In this document: positions 46,614 to 59,800 of the stretch, in pieces
Layout of the letters: every line of letters begins with the position of its first letter
Numbering within the stretch: the first letter of the stretch is position 1
The notes under the pieces: generated by a model
The model's database searches: none
What the model saw: only the letters and a program-made list of their open reading frames with translations
Told to the model about the DNA's origin: nothing
Program-made: the position numbers and the translations under genes
From: Rutstroemia sp. NJR-2017a BVV2
Taxonomy: Eukaryota; Ascomycota; Leotiomycetes; Helotiales; Rutstroemiaceae
DNA length: 64,000 nt
Assembly (NCBI GenBank): GCA_002946415.1
Contig: NJPS01000061.1
Span: forward strand, 1-64,000
Reading direction: 5' to 3'

Positions 46614-49560
46614 ATGGCGCCCCCCAGAATAGTCTACAATGATTCTGCCATCATCCATACCCCGGAATACGACGAATTTATCGCAAAACTCAGAGCCTAC
46701 CATGAGAAAAGAGGTACCCACTTTGATCCAGAACCGCGAGTCGGGACGAGGAATATAGACCTTTTACAATTGTACAATGTGGTTACTGAGCGGGGTGGAT
46801 ATGATAAAGTTAGCGATGAAAAGCTGGCCTGGAGGAAGTTGGGCTCTGAATTCAATTTGGGAGTAAACAACTTGCCTGCACTCGCATTCAGTCTCAAGAC
46901 AACCTACTACAAATACCTAGCTGCATATGAGATATCAACGCTCCATGGCAAGGAACCGCCCCCGCGAGAGATTCTGGAGGATACCACGGCGAAAGGTGGA
47001 GGATTGCTCACCCGTACTATGGAAAATTTCAGACCATCGATACGCAGAGAGACAGGTATGCTTGCAGGGCACGACAATTCAGAAGCATCGGGCGACGATG
47101 GCACACCAGTACGAGATAGAAATGGGAGTGAAGAGACGCCGGGTTCTGGAGGAAGAATTACCAGAGGCTTGCGACAAGCGCCCCCGCAGCGAGTTCTGTT
47201 TCAACCAGATACCCAACCATCTCGACAATCGCGACAACATGTCTCTACAACATCCCATCCTCCATCTTTGCCCCAGCCAGGCCATCAACATACCCCATCA
47301 CATGCGCACCAACACCATATGCCAAGAGCAGGCGCTCCATACTCCTACAATCCTTCATCCAATACTGAAAACATGTCGCTTGCGGTTGCCAACTATGAGC
47401 CTCGTCTTCAAATGCCATTGACACTTCGTCCCATAGTCACACCCGGTAACAATCCTAGCGAGTTTTCGCGGCGTCAGAAAGCTCTGAAAGAAGCGGCTGC
47501 GGCCGAGCTTAGTAGCAAAAGTACCTCTGTTCCTAAGGGAATGATGCTCCCAGGCAGTAAGTACCAGAATCCGATCAGTTCTGGGGATGTTATTTCCCCA
47601 ATAAGCGTATACTAAATTCAGAATAGCTGGCTTCGATGGGCCAAATATCTATGTTCGTTGTCTCTGTGCACTGAGATCTGGGATAAAAGCAGAACAAGAT
47701 TACGCTTTGCATCATCTGGTCAAGATTTCCATGGAACGAGGTGACAAATATAGATTTGAAGGATTTCCAGGTCTTGCCGAAGCATTGGTAGAAAAGATGC
47801 TGGAAGTCAGCTCTCTTTTCTACAACGTCAACTGGGAAATATCCTACACCGAAGACGGCGAGATAGTTTCCAGTCCGGACACAATCAACGGCTTAGAGGG
47901 CACACCCGATATCTTGGAAAGGATAAAGCACCTAGCCAGACTCCAGGTCGATGACAATATCCAGACCGAGGAGTTTTGTGATAGCCTACTGCAAATCAAT
48001 GAGGCAGCCTTGACCATGCGAAATATGGTCATGCTAGAAGAAAATGCATACTACGTTTCGGAATTGCCACCTCTACGAGACTTCCTTAGTATTGCACTGA
48101 ACCTCCCGAACTTTGATTGCGTTGTCGAACTGAAGCATTATGCTCTCGACATCGCCGAGCAGCTTACGAAATATCTTCACTTCGAAGTTACGGATCCACT
48201 TTATTTGTCACTTCTTGCGCAGTTAGAATCTCAGGACCGTGGCGCAATTTTGACATCACTGAGAGCTATTAGCAGAATATCGATGAATCTTGAGGAGAAC
48301 AATCTACTCAAGGGTGTTCCAGCATCGGCCGTTCAAAACATCATAGATTGGACGTTACTAAACGATGAAGACCTCGCTTCTGCTTGCTTGGATTTCCTAT
48401 ATCAATACACAGCAGTGGTTGAAAACGTGGATTTCCTGATTACTAAAGTAAAGACAGAGCCACTTATTAACCAACTAACACGACTACTCATGCATGGCGC
48501 ACGCATTATCGAAAAAGAGTTCAATCTTGGCCGAGAGTACAAAAAGCCTGCTGCGCAAGAGATTGCGCCTGTGCCCCAGGATTTACTTCTCGAAATTCTC
48601 AAATTGGAGGAACCAGAGCGCAGCTCAAAATGGCTGCGTTGTCTCTTTGAGGAAGATCCAGATGAGTCCATCACGCAAATAGCCCTCTGGCAAGCCTATC
48701 AAGCCCGCTTCTCCTACCTCGCCAACGAAACCATGCGACCCCTGCTCCCCGCCGCAGACTTCATTAAGAACGTGAGCACGACTTTCGGCGACAAAGCAAA
48801 TGCGCAGGTCCAAAGCGGCCCAGTACAAAAGTTCATCATCAAAGGAATCCGAATGCGAAGCGCGCCAGTCGATCTCAACGGCGAAGAATACACCAAATGT
48901 CTCTGGCGCACGCACCTCGGTCGGCACTGCGGAGAGTTCTTCATGACCCCCGAAGCCATGTACCAACACATCCTAAAATCGCATTTCAACGCACAGCAAA
49001 ACGCCGAAGGCAAATTCGAGAACGCTTCGAGCGGCACCCATCAATATGTCTGCGCATGGGACACATGTCAAAGATTCCGTCACGCTCCTGCGACCAAATT
49101 ATCCGAGATCGCAACACACATCAAAGTCCATCTTCCGGCCAAACGCGCTCTGAAAACCGATTTGGACGACTTGGCTGCGCCGCCCGCGAAGAAGCTGAAG
49201 CCTTCGTATCTGGTTTCTCCTCCGCGCATCAGCTTCAAATACCATATCACAGCTGTTGATGAGCACAATGACGCAGCAGGTATTCCACTAAGTGCAGTCC
49301 TGGTGCTGCGCAATCTGGCGAGAAATGTGTCGAAGACGGAGGCGGAAGAGGCGGCGATCAAGGAGGGTCAGGTTTCATGGGTTGATCGATTGTTCAAGCC
49401 GGTGGAGCCAAGACTATTTGCTATTTATGCGCATAATAAGATTTTGGTATGTCTTCGTGAACTTCTCTCATTCTGTTTCAACTGTTGCAAATTACTAACA
49501 GGTTGACAGGCAACTTATATGACGGATTTGTTGGCAGCGATCAAGGATACGCAGGATTGA
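46614..49560 (+). CDS. RSC9: Rsc9-like subunit of the RSC chromatin-remodelling complex
   Basis: ARID-type DNA-binding subunit of an ATP-dependent nucleosome remodeller. Exons 46614-47556, 47627-49446 and 49510-49560; introns 70 and 63 nt; 937 aa. The ARID domain occupies about residues 12-110: YDEFIAKLRAYHEKRGTHFD, IDLLQLYNVVTERGGYDKVS, WRKLGSEFNL and FSLKTTYYKYLAAYE. A Pro/His/Gln-rich linker follows. From intron 1 on, an alpha-helical repeat region (RCLCALRSGIKAEQDYALHH...) resembles the armadillo-like part of Rsc9. Around residues 720-790 come Cys/His pairs (CLWRTHLGRHC...HILKSHF and CAWDTC...HIKVH) of zinc-finger type. The ATG at 46614 (MAPPRIVYND) is the first good start. Confidence 0.9.
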
Positions 49561-49896
49561 TTGGGTATGAGTGAGTAAACGAGTGCGTCTAGGCAGAGAT
49601 GAGCAATCGGCGGATGGCGAGTTCGACTTAGCACGCATGCATAGACTGCGAATGAGGGGGAAATGATTAATGTCAAGATATATGTAGGCGCAAAGTAGTA
49701 GCAGGCGTTATTTGAAGGAAGGGAAAGCTCATTTGCGTGTATGATAGATACCTACCCACGAAGAATTTTGGGGATCAGATGAGGAAGAAGTTAATTCAAA
49801 CAAATCTAGTATTATCGAGAAATGTGACTATATATGCTCGTTCATATTTACAATGCTCGCTTGCAAACCTGCGTATATAACAGAAGATGAGCGGGA
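49561..49896. other. Convergent 3' regions RSC9 / Zn2Cys6 gene
   Basis: 336 bp between stops. AT-rich part at 49790-49880. No gene. Confidence 0.45.
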
Positions 49897-51988
49897 CTAG
49901 GCGCCTAGGCTCGGCTCAAATTTCATCATCTCATCTAACATCTGCAAATTAAATTTCTCTCCCTCGCAAAAACTCAGTAACCACTCCGCGTCCATCTGTC
50001 CCAATTCTCCGTGTCTTCCCTCCCATCTCCCAGGACTACTAGCTGTCGTCTCGCCGCCCATGCCTACAGACGGCGTCTCTGCTGAATCGCTCGGAGTACG
50101 TGTATACGCCTGCGGACCTCGATGCTGGTGGGCTTGGGGTATAGCTTGATGCATGTTGAGAGCAGCCGGAGTAGAAGCAGGAACTCGAGAAATGAAATCC
50201 ATAGTTGCGCTGATGACGGTTTCGAGCGCGTCGCGGTATTTCTTTACGACAGGCGTGCGTTCGGCCATTACGAAAAGGGCTGAGGAACAGGCGCGGAGGT
50301 CGTTGGATACGGTGGTTGTCCAGAGGGTGGGGGAGATAAAGAGACAGTAACTAGGAACGTCAGTTGAGTGATTAGTTTGTATCAGATTACTTACCACATG
50401 GTGATACCAGCGATGAAAACCGAATGAAGGGCTATGAAGGAATGTCCGTAGGAATCACGTTGGTGAAGGCGTTTAAATATCTGGCATATATGGCCGGAAG
50501 CTTGGAGACAAAGAGCAATGCGGTGGTCGGTGGGTGCAAGTATGGTGAGAAATGGCTGTAGGAGGAGTCGGACGGCTTTGTAGTAGTGCATGTCTAGATA
50601 GTCTGATTCGTAGGGACTTGACGGAGGAAGTGCTCGATGCCAGTCTTCGAGTAGTCGTAACGTTGGACTTATCTTAGACACAAGACTTGCGATAGGTCGG
50701 TCAACACGATAGATGGTTCCTTGAATGTGGGACTCCAAGCGCTTCAGACGAATACACTGCACGCCGAGCGTGATGTTAGAAGAGGGGCGTGAGGCCTGGA
50801 AGGTAGGAGATGGTGAGACAGCTAGAGTGCGAGCAATGAGATTGTCATCCCGCACGGTATCATCGATCTCTAAAGGCAGAGTAGCATCTATGTCTCGATC
50901 CGCAATACTATAAGGCCTTCCTAGTGAGACTGCAATGACTCGTTCGAGGAAGTACACAGTCCAGAATAATCGGCGGCGCAGTTGACCTTCGTATGGAGTA
51001 ACACCAGAATAATATGTTTCCCGGTGTAACCCCAAGTCAACACATGTCCTCATGGCTAAGCCTATCATATACCATATTCCGGAATTGGATGGTGCTCGAA
51101 GGTTGTAAAGAACGAGAAGAGTCATAGCTTCGATGTTATGTACTGAATGCGACTCGCGTGCTGCCGAAATATACTGCAATGCAGTCATGAAGAAATTCTC
51201 CGGCGGGGTGTAGTCATATTGCTCTGTCAGTTTCAACATAGTTGCGCCAATTGCATATATCATATATATTTTGAATGTCCCATATTGATCTTGGGGAGTA
51301 CTATTCTTCTGCATGAATCGATCGGCATGCCGTTGTAGGATATCTATCCGGTCGAGAAAAGGATACCGCAGATGAAGCCTGGTGAAGTAAGCATCCAGAA
51401 TCCTCCGCCCCATCTCATCGTTGGGTGGACCTGCACTGTTCTTCTTTAGTTCTGCTACGTTCACAGTTTTGCTATGCGAATTGAAAGCAGAAGCTATTGC
51501 TTTATTCCAAACTGTCGCCTGGGAGATATGATCGAGGGTAGTAGCAAGCGCGAAACCTGAGGATGACCCGACGTATGACGCCTCTCCGCCCAAGGTTATA
51601 AATCCAACGATGTCGGCAAGATTGCTCCCTCTTCTTTCATCATCAGAGGTCGTAGGCGAAGCTGCATGCCCATTCTCGCGATAGGTCTGGAAGCCGTTGT
51701 GTTCCGGTGGTGGTACATTTGTATATGCTGCCAGTTGCGCTTCTAGGAAAGAAATTCTTTCCAAAAGTGCCGCGTTGGGACCACTAGAACTATTAGCATT
51801 AACAATTTATATAAAGCTTTCCGGAAAGACCTTTGATATTCCTCAATTGCAGACTGTGGCTGTATACACTCCTCTTTCGCCGATTGACAGTTTTCACAGA
51901 CCGGAAACCCCTTGCATCTTTGTTTCCTTGTTCTACAGCGCTCACAAGACTTTCTTGCTCGCTTTGATGGTCTAGGATTCTCGTCCAT
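49897..51988 (-). CDS. Zn2Cys6 fungal transcription factor
   Basis: Exons 51988-51831, 51783-50395 and 50350-49897; introns 47 and 44 nt; 666 aa. The binuclear zinc cluster near residue 15 reads C-x2-C-x6-C-x5-C-x2-C-x6-C (CERCRTRKQRC...CENCQSAKEEC), preceded by basic PSKRARK. A coiled-coil-like LLERISFLEAQLA follows the first intron, and the Fungal_trans middle domain is recognised by LRYPFLDR, LGLHRETYYSGVTPYEGQLR and RRRLFWTVYFLERVIAVSLGR. The ATG at 51988 (MDENPRPSKR) directly precedes the cluster. The first intron uses an unusual donor GTCTTT. Target genes unknown; it stands near the accessory genes at 53-61 kb but that proves nothing. Confidence 0.93.
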
Positions 51989-53108
51989 CGTCACTTTACC
52001 GGGCTGAATAAAATGAAAGTGAACCCCCAGCTAGGAAACTATTCACGTTGCGGATATTGCGTAATTTAAGGCAGCTCGTAGCTGCGATAGCAGGTCCGGC
52101 ATTCAAGAGTGGACGTTGTCAGTAGTACGATAAGCTTGTCAACCCCACCAATGGGTACTAACCGTGCACGAGCTACAGGGGGCAACGGCCGGTGCATCTT
52201 GGCTGCGATGGTTTTGACTAAGAACGTTATCTGTGGTTGAAAAGAGTTTGCTCAATCACCAGGTAGAGTAAGTTGTTTACTCTTGAAAGTGGCGGTGTTG
52301 AAGACTGTATTGGCTGACCAAGAACCGGAGCTGGAGACAGGATGCGGGGTAGGTGCAATCATCAGCGATAGCTCTTGATTGGTGAGATTATTATGCTAGG
52401 CAGCTTTAGTAGGCCCCTGAACTATATCCAGGCCGGATTAAAACCGGATCGTCACCACTTGCTACTTCCCAGATCAGGTCTCAGTTACTCATCTAATAAG
52501 CTTGTAGGTCGTTGAATCGCATCTGGTTGGCATTCTTTGCCCGTAGCAAGACATCACGGAGGAAGAAGCGAAAGGGTGGTGAGTCTTACAGGCCGCATTC
52601 TTCAGCAAGTTGGAAGCACCATGCTTTGCTACCTACCTTTGGGTCTTCCAATCGAAAACGCAATGCCAAGAACCATCTAGAATCTAGAACTCGTCAGAAA
52701 CATACAATCGTTGAGTATATAACCAGACGTCCAATGCGGGACTTATCGTGTAGGACTATCAGGGCCCCTTAATCGCCAAGGTCCCTGCTTCCACTTGCCC
52801 AAATTTATCCGGGCTTGCGTCCTCACGATGTTTTCGATTAGTGATCCCATGTAGCTTATGGATAATGTTTCTTTGCATAAAAAGCTTGAAATAGTGCTTT
52901 CGGTCGAGGCTCATGATCAACTTGGTGCCCTGTACCATGGCGTGTTTGGAGCTCTATGTCAAGGGTTGGCAAAGTTTCTTCCTCATATCGTTACCATAAT
53001 AGTGCTTGAGGCATACTCGCCATTCATAAACCTGCATAGTATGAAAGCTCAGACAACACTAGCCGTGCTGAATACAGGTGTATCGCATCTGCAACGGGTC
53101 AAACATGA
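51989..53108. other. Intergenic region
   Basis: Promoter of the Zn2Cys6 gene and about 800 bp without a clear gene. Plus ORFs at 52512-52772 and 52858-53118 look random; the latter lies where the C-terminal part of the HET relic would be on the other strand. Confidence 0.4.
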
Positions 53109-53730
53109 TCAGTCGTGAACAGAGGTTGGATTCTGGAAGCACCAAGTGCGCTCGAGCAGATGATTGATCACTTCATCCTTGTGATAATGAACGATTGAAT
53201 AGTCGAAGGAAAGAATGCCAACTCGGTCAAGAAGAAGAACAGGCACATCGTGGGATCGTGAGAATGGTGGCCAGGCGTGCTCAACAAATATTCCACCTGT
53301 ACAGCCTTCTGTCGAAGCAGCAGTATCATGGCGGAAGCATCCTATAAACCGTCGGCATTCTTCCTGTCTCTTTCCGCCAATAATCTTCTGACTCTTGCAC
53401 AATGCACAGAGAATCGATCCAGATAAGAGGTAAACCAAGTGCCCTGGTTATGGCTAGGCCATCTTGGAAAGATTCTGGCAGAAGCACGCGGGGAATCCCT
53501 TCTTGCACTTTCGCTATGTTCTCCATTTCCGTCTTCACCAAAGGACCTTTAGCCCAGCAATGACCGACTGTAACCCATTTACCTCTTCCGCCATTGCCAT
53601 GGATCAAGCGAGCAAGCTCATAATCGGATGGACCGTGTAGATTAACTGAGTTGAGAGTATGGAATCTCAATTCAGCCTTATCCCGAATTGTCGATAATGC
53701 GAATCTAGTCGTCCACCCAACTTTTAACAA
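53109..53730 (-). pseudogene. HET-domain protein, degraded
   Basis: HET domains occur in heterokaryon incompatibility and regulated cell-death proteins of filamentous ascomycetes. The frame 53730-53326 carries WVTVGHCWAKG, LPESFQDGLAITRALGLPL, IWIDSLCIVQE and YWRKETGRM, the core HET motifs. It then hits a stop, while the matching continuation (HDTAASTEGC...LLERTWCFQ) is in another frame (53438-53109), so at least one frameshift separates them. A second break seems to follow WCFQ, where the usual CxQE-type text is lost. The region before WVTVGHCW has no start exon I could find. This is a remnant; I do not reconstruct it. Confidence 0.8.
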
Positions 53731-55058
53731 GGCTCAATATTTCAGGGGATCCAGAGTAGGGATGTACAGGCCGATTGTAGACTCTTTTTGTTTCCCATCA
53801 GGCAAAATCTCTCACAGGTCCATGTTAGATGACGTAGAAAACAATACAGAGTCGCTATTCAGGGGCATCGGTGCAGATTTAATTGATCTTTGCCATACTC
53901 CTCAAGACGCCGTGTTTCAATAGCTTGTGCAGCTTCACAGCTCCTTTGCCATCCAGTGAGATGCCACTCCTAGCTTCGGCGAGATGGGACTGCGGCATGA
54001 CATGATGACTCCCCCTGTAAGCAGCGGGATGAGTGACGCCTGTAAGCGTAACCTGGGACCGGTTATGGCCCCTGGGGAAGTGACGCCAATCATGGGTGGG
54101 TTTGCATGTACTTTCGGTTGCACCCGATCCCAAAGTAGAGTAGTATGCACGGCGTACACGTTGTAGTGCCATAGGGTTGCTTACATAGCCCTTCTCGTAT
54201 AAGCTCGAATTAACCAGCCGCCTCAGATGAGATGCCTTCGCATGTAATGAGACTTAATTGGCAGCCGATGCAACTACTACACTTCTCTCAAATGTCTCTT
54301 CAACCTATTTTGTCCCCCCCTCCATGCCTTCGGGATCAGGTTGCCAAGAAAGTATCAGGCTGTGTTCCACAGCCAATAGTAATCTTACATGCATTTCCCT
54401 TTCATCTGTCTCTTCGTATTTCTGCATGTATATAAGAAACTGGAATAGACCATGTAACAAAGTACAGATTTGTATGCTTTCCTGTAGACAGGTAGCATTC
54501 TGATACGGTGGTGCTGACGGAGTAGCCCTTTTCACCAGGTAGACTTGTGTGTTCGCATTTGAACTCATCTCCGATGAGGGCGTATGAAACATCAATACAT
54601 GCATCACAGAGGTTGGCATGAGGATATTGCTATATCGATACTTTCGGTCGACAAGGTGTTCAGAGCGCAAAAAAGCCCAAGAATCTAATTCCATATGTGC
54701 ATAGAATTGAGCTGAAGTTGAAGGAGGCAGTGGGAGGGAAAGTCATATATCTTGTGGTCCGTGCACTGGAATGCGAAGCACGATGATGTCGGTGTCTTAT
54801 TGGGCGGACTTGGCACAGATGCAGTACTATAATTTGTTTGGCGTGACTGAGAAGATTGGTGCCGTTTCGTCTTGCTGCTGTTATGCAAAGTGAACATTTT
54901 TCCTTGATTCGACCTTTTCTGTTGCTATCGCTACCGCTAGATGCAGGTACATCGGTACATCGTATGAAGCATACTTCGATGGGTTGTTTGTAAAAAAGAA
55001 CGTTCCTAGCAGCTCTATATCCAAACGTAAGAGAATCGTGAGGTTGCAACTTGCCATA
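53731..55058. other. Intergenic region without recognised genes
   Basis: Several 60-130 codon frames on both strands (53879-54172, 54305-54694, 54660-55049 minus) lack family features and overlap each other. Possible decayed genes; nothing supported. Confidence 0.4.
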
Positions 55059-56300
55059 TCAGCCTCTACCATTGCCCATTTTCGCAATCTTCTCAAACAC
55101 GATTTTCATGCCACCTTTCTTCTGATCAATGAGCACGGAGTCATGGTCCGTTCCCGACAACGTCGAAGTAGCAAAGTCAACCTTCCCCTTCACCTCATCG
55201 TTCTGCCAGCATTGCTCGAAGTACCTTTGTCCACGCCCGCCACTCATGATGTCCGACTCGGCGAAAAATGCTTCAACGCTCAGCTTCACCGCATTTGGTT
55301 CACGAGTACCAAGCGCTGCTTCGTTGTCAGCTATCTTACGGATGCAACTCGAGTAATCCGCCGCCTCTCCCCAGTCCGCGTCGTTACACTTTCGGAGACA
55401 AAGTTTCACTTCTTCGTTCGCGCCTGTGTTGGTCTCTGCGAATTGATACTTTGATGAAAGCTTCTTAATGAGCTTAGCCGTCTCCGCATCGAAGCCGTAC
55501 TGCTCGACGTCTGTGGTAGAAGTCGATATTTCTGCTCCGGGAATGTCCGTGCTGGCAGAGGAAGAGAGTTGCGCTGCTAATGACGAGATAAATCCTCCGG
55601 ACCAGGAGGCGCTAGGCAAGACCTTCGTATTAACGAAGGTGCTGAGACCCGCCCATGAATCAAGTAAATTGGTCGGAAGTTTAGCAGCAATCGTCGTAAG
55701 TGTTGCGCCCGAGTGGACGGTTGGTACGAATGGCGCTATCACTACTCTTAGCTTTGTCCTAGAAGGGGTAACATGAAGCTTGGACACGAACCCAAGAATG
55801 CTACATAGGGTGCCATCGGGTCAAGGAGAGAGCGGTAGTGGAACAAAGTGTTGAGCATGTACACAGTCCCAGCCGAGTGGCTCACCAGGGCGACATGCTT
55901 GACGTCCAGTCGTTGCAACAGGGCTGGGACGATTTCGAGCCAGACACTCATACGAGTTTCAATGGCCACTGGGGTTGAACCTCCGAAGGCCGGTCTAGTG
56001 TACGCTCAGCTAGAGTCACTCTCAGCATTGAGTGCGATTTCGGGCATACCTATCAACACATATGACCCTTACCCCGCAGTCTTTGGCCAGCTTGTCAAAA
56101 TTCAAAGAGAGCCATCGGGTACTAAACATTGGACCGATGAAGAGGATAACGGGGAGGCTGACGTTATCGAAATTCGTCGTCGTTGAATATGTGACCCTAA
56201 GCTTGGAACGGGCTGCGGTGCCTGGCAGCCACAAAGCTTGGTGGAAATGTTTCGCGCATATTGTGCGGATTGCTTGGTCCTCGGATGCGAACGATGGCAT
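55059..56300 (-). CDS. Alpha/beta hydrolase
   Basis: Exons 56300-56050, 55994-55792 and 55735-55059; introns 55 and 56 nt; 376 aa. LPVILFIGPMFSTRWLSLNF forms the early strand and oxyanion-hole region, VRVICVDRPAFGGST crosses intron 1, and VKHVALVSHSAGTVYMLNTL is the nucleophile elbow with Ser in SHSAG. YVAFLAPFVPTVHSGATL crosses intron 2, whose removal is required because both flanking frames stop. The first Gly of the usual GxSxG is Ser here. The C-terminal part is polar, with a GGMKIVFEKIAK end; catalytic acid and His cannot be placed with confidence. Substrate unknown. It lies between the HET relic and the glyoxal oxidase. Confidence 0.82.
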
Positions 56301-56850
56301 CTTGAAATAATGCAATACCACGCAAAAGAGAAGATGGGCTGAGCGTGGACAAGATTGGCATGCTGCTTCAAGGTTAAGGATGCATGATGCAGGGTCCGGC
56401 AGGCAACCACGCCAACACCTCAGCAGCCAATTAGAGTGAAGTTCAAAACGCCGCGAATTGCTTCATTGGGAATTCTCGAAATCTTATCCATATCAAAGCC
56501 CAAGATACATTGTGAGCAAAAAGTTGCTGCTTATTCAAACTCGTTGGATGTATTTATACTTGAGTCCAATCATAACATCTAGTACACGTGCCAGAGAGTC
56601 TTGTGAGCTATTTCTAAACAATTGTAGTAATTGAGAGTCGCGATGTAAACCTTCCCTCTCCCCTCTGGTGCAGAAACAACAAGCCAATAACCCCCCTAAG
56701 AAATTTAGACAAAGAAAACATCAAAATCTTTCGGAATCTTTCAGAGAATAAAAACATTAAAGCATCTCGAATTTCATAAGTCCTCACCAAGGAAAAACAG
56801 CGCCATCAACTTTCGATTGAAATGAAATCATCGTCCAACTCAAGCACACA
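56301..56850. other. Intergenic region
   Basis: Hydrolase promoter and glyoxal oxidase 3' flank. No gene recognised. Confidence 0.45.
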
Positions 56851-59800
56851 CTAATTGATATAAGTGTTGACCTTCCCCAATCCCGGGGTCGACCAATCAG
56901 ACCCGTTAGGCCAATTGCCCAAACCTGCCGCATCTGCAATCTCCCCGCCAATCCGAATCCAATGACTAGGCCCAGGCATGGGTCCGTCCAACACGAAGAT
57001 CATATACCAACCCGGGGTTGCTACATGGGCATTTGGCGGTGCCGTGAGGGTACATTTTGCAGATTTTCCTCCTGAGCAACTGACATCTAGGAACAAAGTC
57101 CTCTGTCCCATCGAGTTACCGTGGGTAGAAGAGACTGCAGCCAGCATGGAGACTCGGACATTTCCTACCTTACCAGAAGGAATAGTTGCAGTGATGGAGA
57201 CCTTTGCGCCATAAGACCAATCGATATTGGAGATATTGAATGATGGGGCAGGGAGTCCAGACAGGGTGTAAGGCGGGCTGAAAACTTCGACTCGGTATTC
57301 CTCAGGGTGTACAGTGTCCTGCGGATCTGAGCCCGAGACAAGGACGCGACCATCTTGGAGAAGAATGGCCTCAGAATGATATAGACGCGCGACGATTGTT
57401 GTGGCCATTACGGAGAATCTTTGATTGACTGGTAGTGTTGGGTCGTACAGCACCGCATTGTAATTGGGGTTGGTAGCAAGTCCGAAACCAGCAACGCCAT
57501 TCTGTGCACCATTAAGAATAAGGAATGTACCATCGGGAAGAGCGACCATGCAGGACATAACGCGCCGAGAGGGCATACGCTCAATTACCCATGGTGAGTT
57601 GGGTACTTCAGGCTGGGTCGAAACACAGTTATCCAAAGCCAGGGTGATCGTGTCCGCAGAGCCACCGCATACAAGTATGGTTACTGGATCGGTAAAAGGA
57701 GCATGGAGAGGTAGCATAACTCCCGTACCCTCGAGCGGATATGTTCTCCCGGCTAGAGGGTTGATGATAGAACCAGGAAGGTTTGGCAGAGTACGCGTAG
57801 TATCAAGGGTTTTCTCATCAAGAATGCGAGCTTCGTTCCAGTAGATGACCAGGATGCCACCAGTGGGAAGAACCCACAAGAATGGATAGAGATTATTAGG
57901 ATCAGTACGGGCTAGCCATTCCAGATATTTGGAGTACCCTCCAGTTGGAGGTGGCAAGATCTCAAGGGATGGAGATGCTGCCTGATTCGAGCCAACCTCC
58001 CCTCCGATAACAAGAACAGAGCCATTAGTCATGATCATGGCACTAGGATACCATCGCCCGGCGAGAAGTGATACCTCATCCACATTTTCGTGCCAGTCAT
58101 TAACACCAGGGGTGCCAGGCTTTCCATCAGGCCAGTATAACCTCACACCGAATGTGGAGGGGCCCGACCATCCGCCAATGTTGAGTTGTCTTCCGACCTT
58201 GTCTGGCAGAGTGATCCCAGCCGCACAGAAAATATCAGTCTTGACATGCAGCTCCCTCCAAGCCTTGTCGAAGTTGTTGACATAATTCAAATCAAGCTCA
58301 TAGACACCAGTAGTATTGGGTGCTCCAGTTCCAGACTTCTCCATAAACATGACCTTGCCGTTAACTCCTGTCGTAGTAATGAGAGGAATTACCACACCGC
58401 CAATGAGGAATGAGTAAGATCCTTGGGCAGATCCATTGGGATAGTGAAATGTGTTGATAGGAGTGCCAGTCCATTTATAGTAGGAAAGGCGATCGCCTCC
58501 ACCACAGAGATAAGTAGGATCGCCAGTACAGGCAATTGAGCAATCGGCATCGGCTTGTTTTGTAGAACCACTTGCCTTCATGTCAGCATCATCACCGCAG
58601 TAGCATTCCTGGCCGTATTCCATTCCGCCAGACATGTATCCATATTCTGCACACAGACTGAGGCAACTTGTTGCTGAATTGTTGTCATAAGAAATTGACT
58701 GCCATATGAGTGCTCTGTTGTTGTTTCCATTATCGCTGTAACAGCCCTGGTAAGTCCATCCTCCGGGTAGATTTTTGATCTGCGTCACAGGAGCCTTGTA
58801 AACAGTGAAGTTACCCTTGCTATAGATACTGAGGATATTGCCGGCACCACACATCTCGGTCGAGTTTCCAGAGCAGGGCATATTGCAGCTCGCCTGGCTT
58901 GCAGTGCTTGGACCATTACGTAATGCATTGTCGCAGAAACACTGAGAAGAATACTCCAAACCAGCTATAGTGTATCCTAGTCCAACACAGGTATTAACGC
59001 AACCTTCAACCGTGTTGTTGGAGCTGTCAGGCGGTCCGTGAATCAAGGCACGGCCGGTGATACCTTCGGTGTAACATCCAGCATAAGACCATCCTTTTGG
59101 AAGTCCAGTGGCGGTGGGGGCGGATGAACTAGAGGAGGTCGATGAACTAGATGTTGAAGTTGCGGAGTAGGAGGAGGTAGTGTTTGAATATATCGACGAT
59201 GTTGAAGTAACGGAAGAGGAGGAGGTAGTGTTTGAATATATCGATGATGTTGACGTAGCGGAAGAGGAGGAGGTGGTGTTTGGATATATCGACGATGAAG
59301 AAGTAACAGAATAAGAAGAGGTGGTGTTTGAAAATATCGAGGATGAAGAAGTAGCGGAAGAGGAGGAGGTAGTAGATGTAACAGACCCATTTGAATATAT
59401 CGACGAGGAAGTGGTAGAGGTAACAGACCCGTTTGAACGTGTCGACGATGATGAAGTGATAGGATATGAGGAAGTGATAGAGGTAATAGACCCGTTCGAA
59501 TATATTGATGAGGATGTGGTAGAGGTAACAGATCCATTTGAATGTGTCGACGATGATGAAGTGACAGGATGTGATGAAGTAGTGGGCGTGATAGTACCGT
59601 TTGAAGAGATCGACGATGAGCTAGTGGAATTTAAGGAAGCAGTGGAGGTGGCAGACCCGTTTAAAGATATCGACGATGAGAAACCAGCAGATACCGAAGT
59701 AGTAGGAAATGAAGTTGTAGAGGTAGCAGACCCGTTTGAAGATATCGACGACGATGAACTAGTGATATTTAAGGAAGCAGTGGAGGTAGCAGACCCATTT

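Noticed and set aside
52858..53118. 86-codon plus-strand ORF next to the HET relic
   Set aside because: No family feature; it covers the area where the rest of the HET gene would run antisense.
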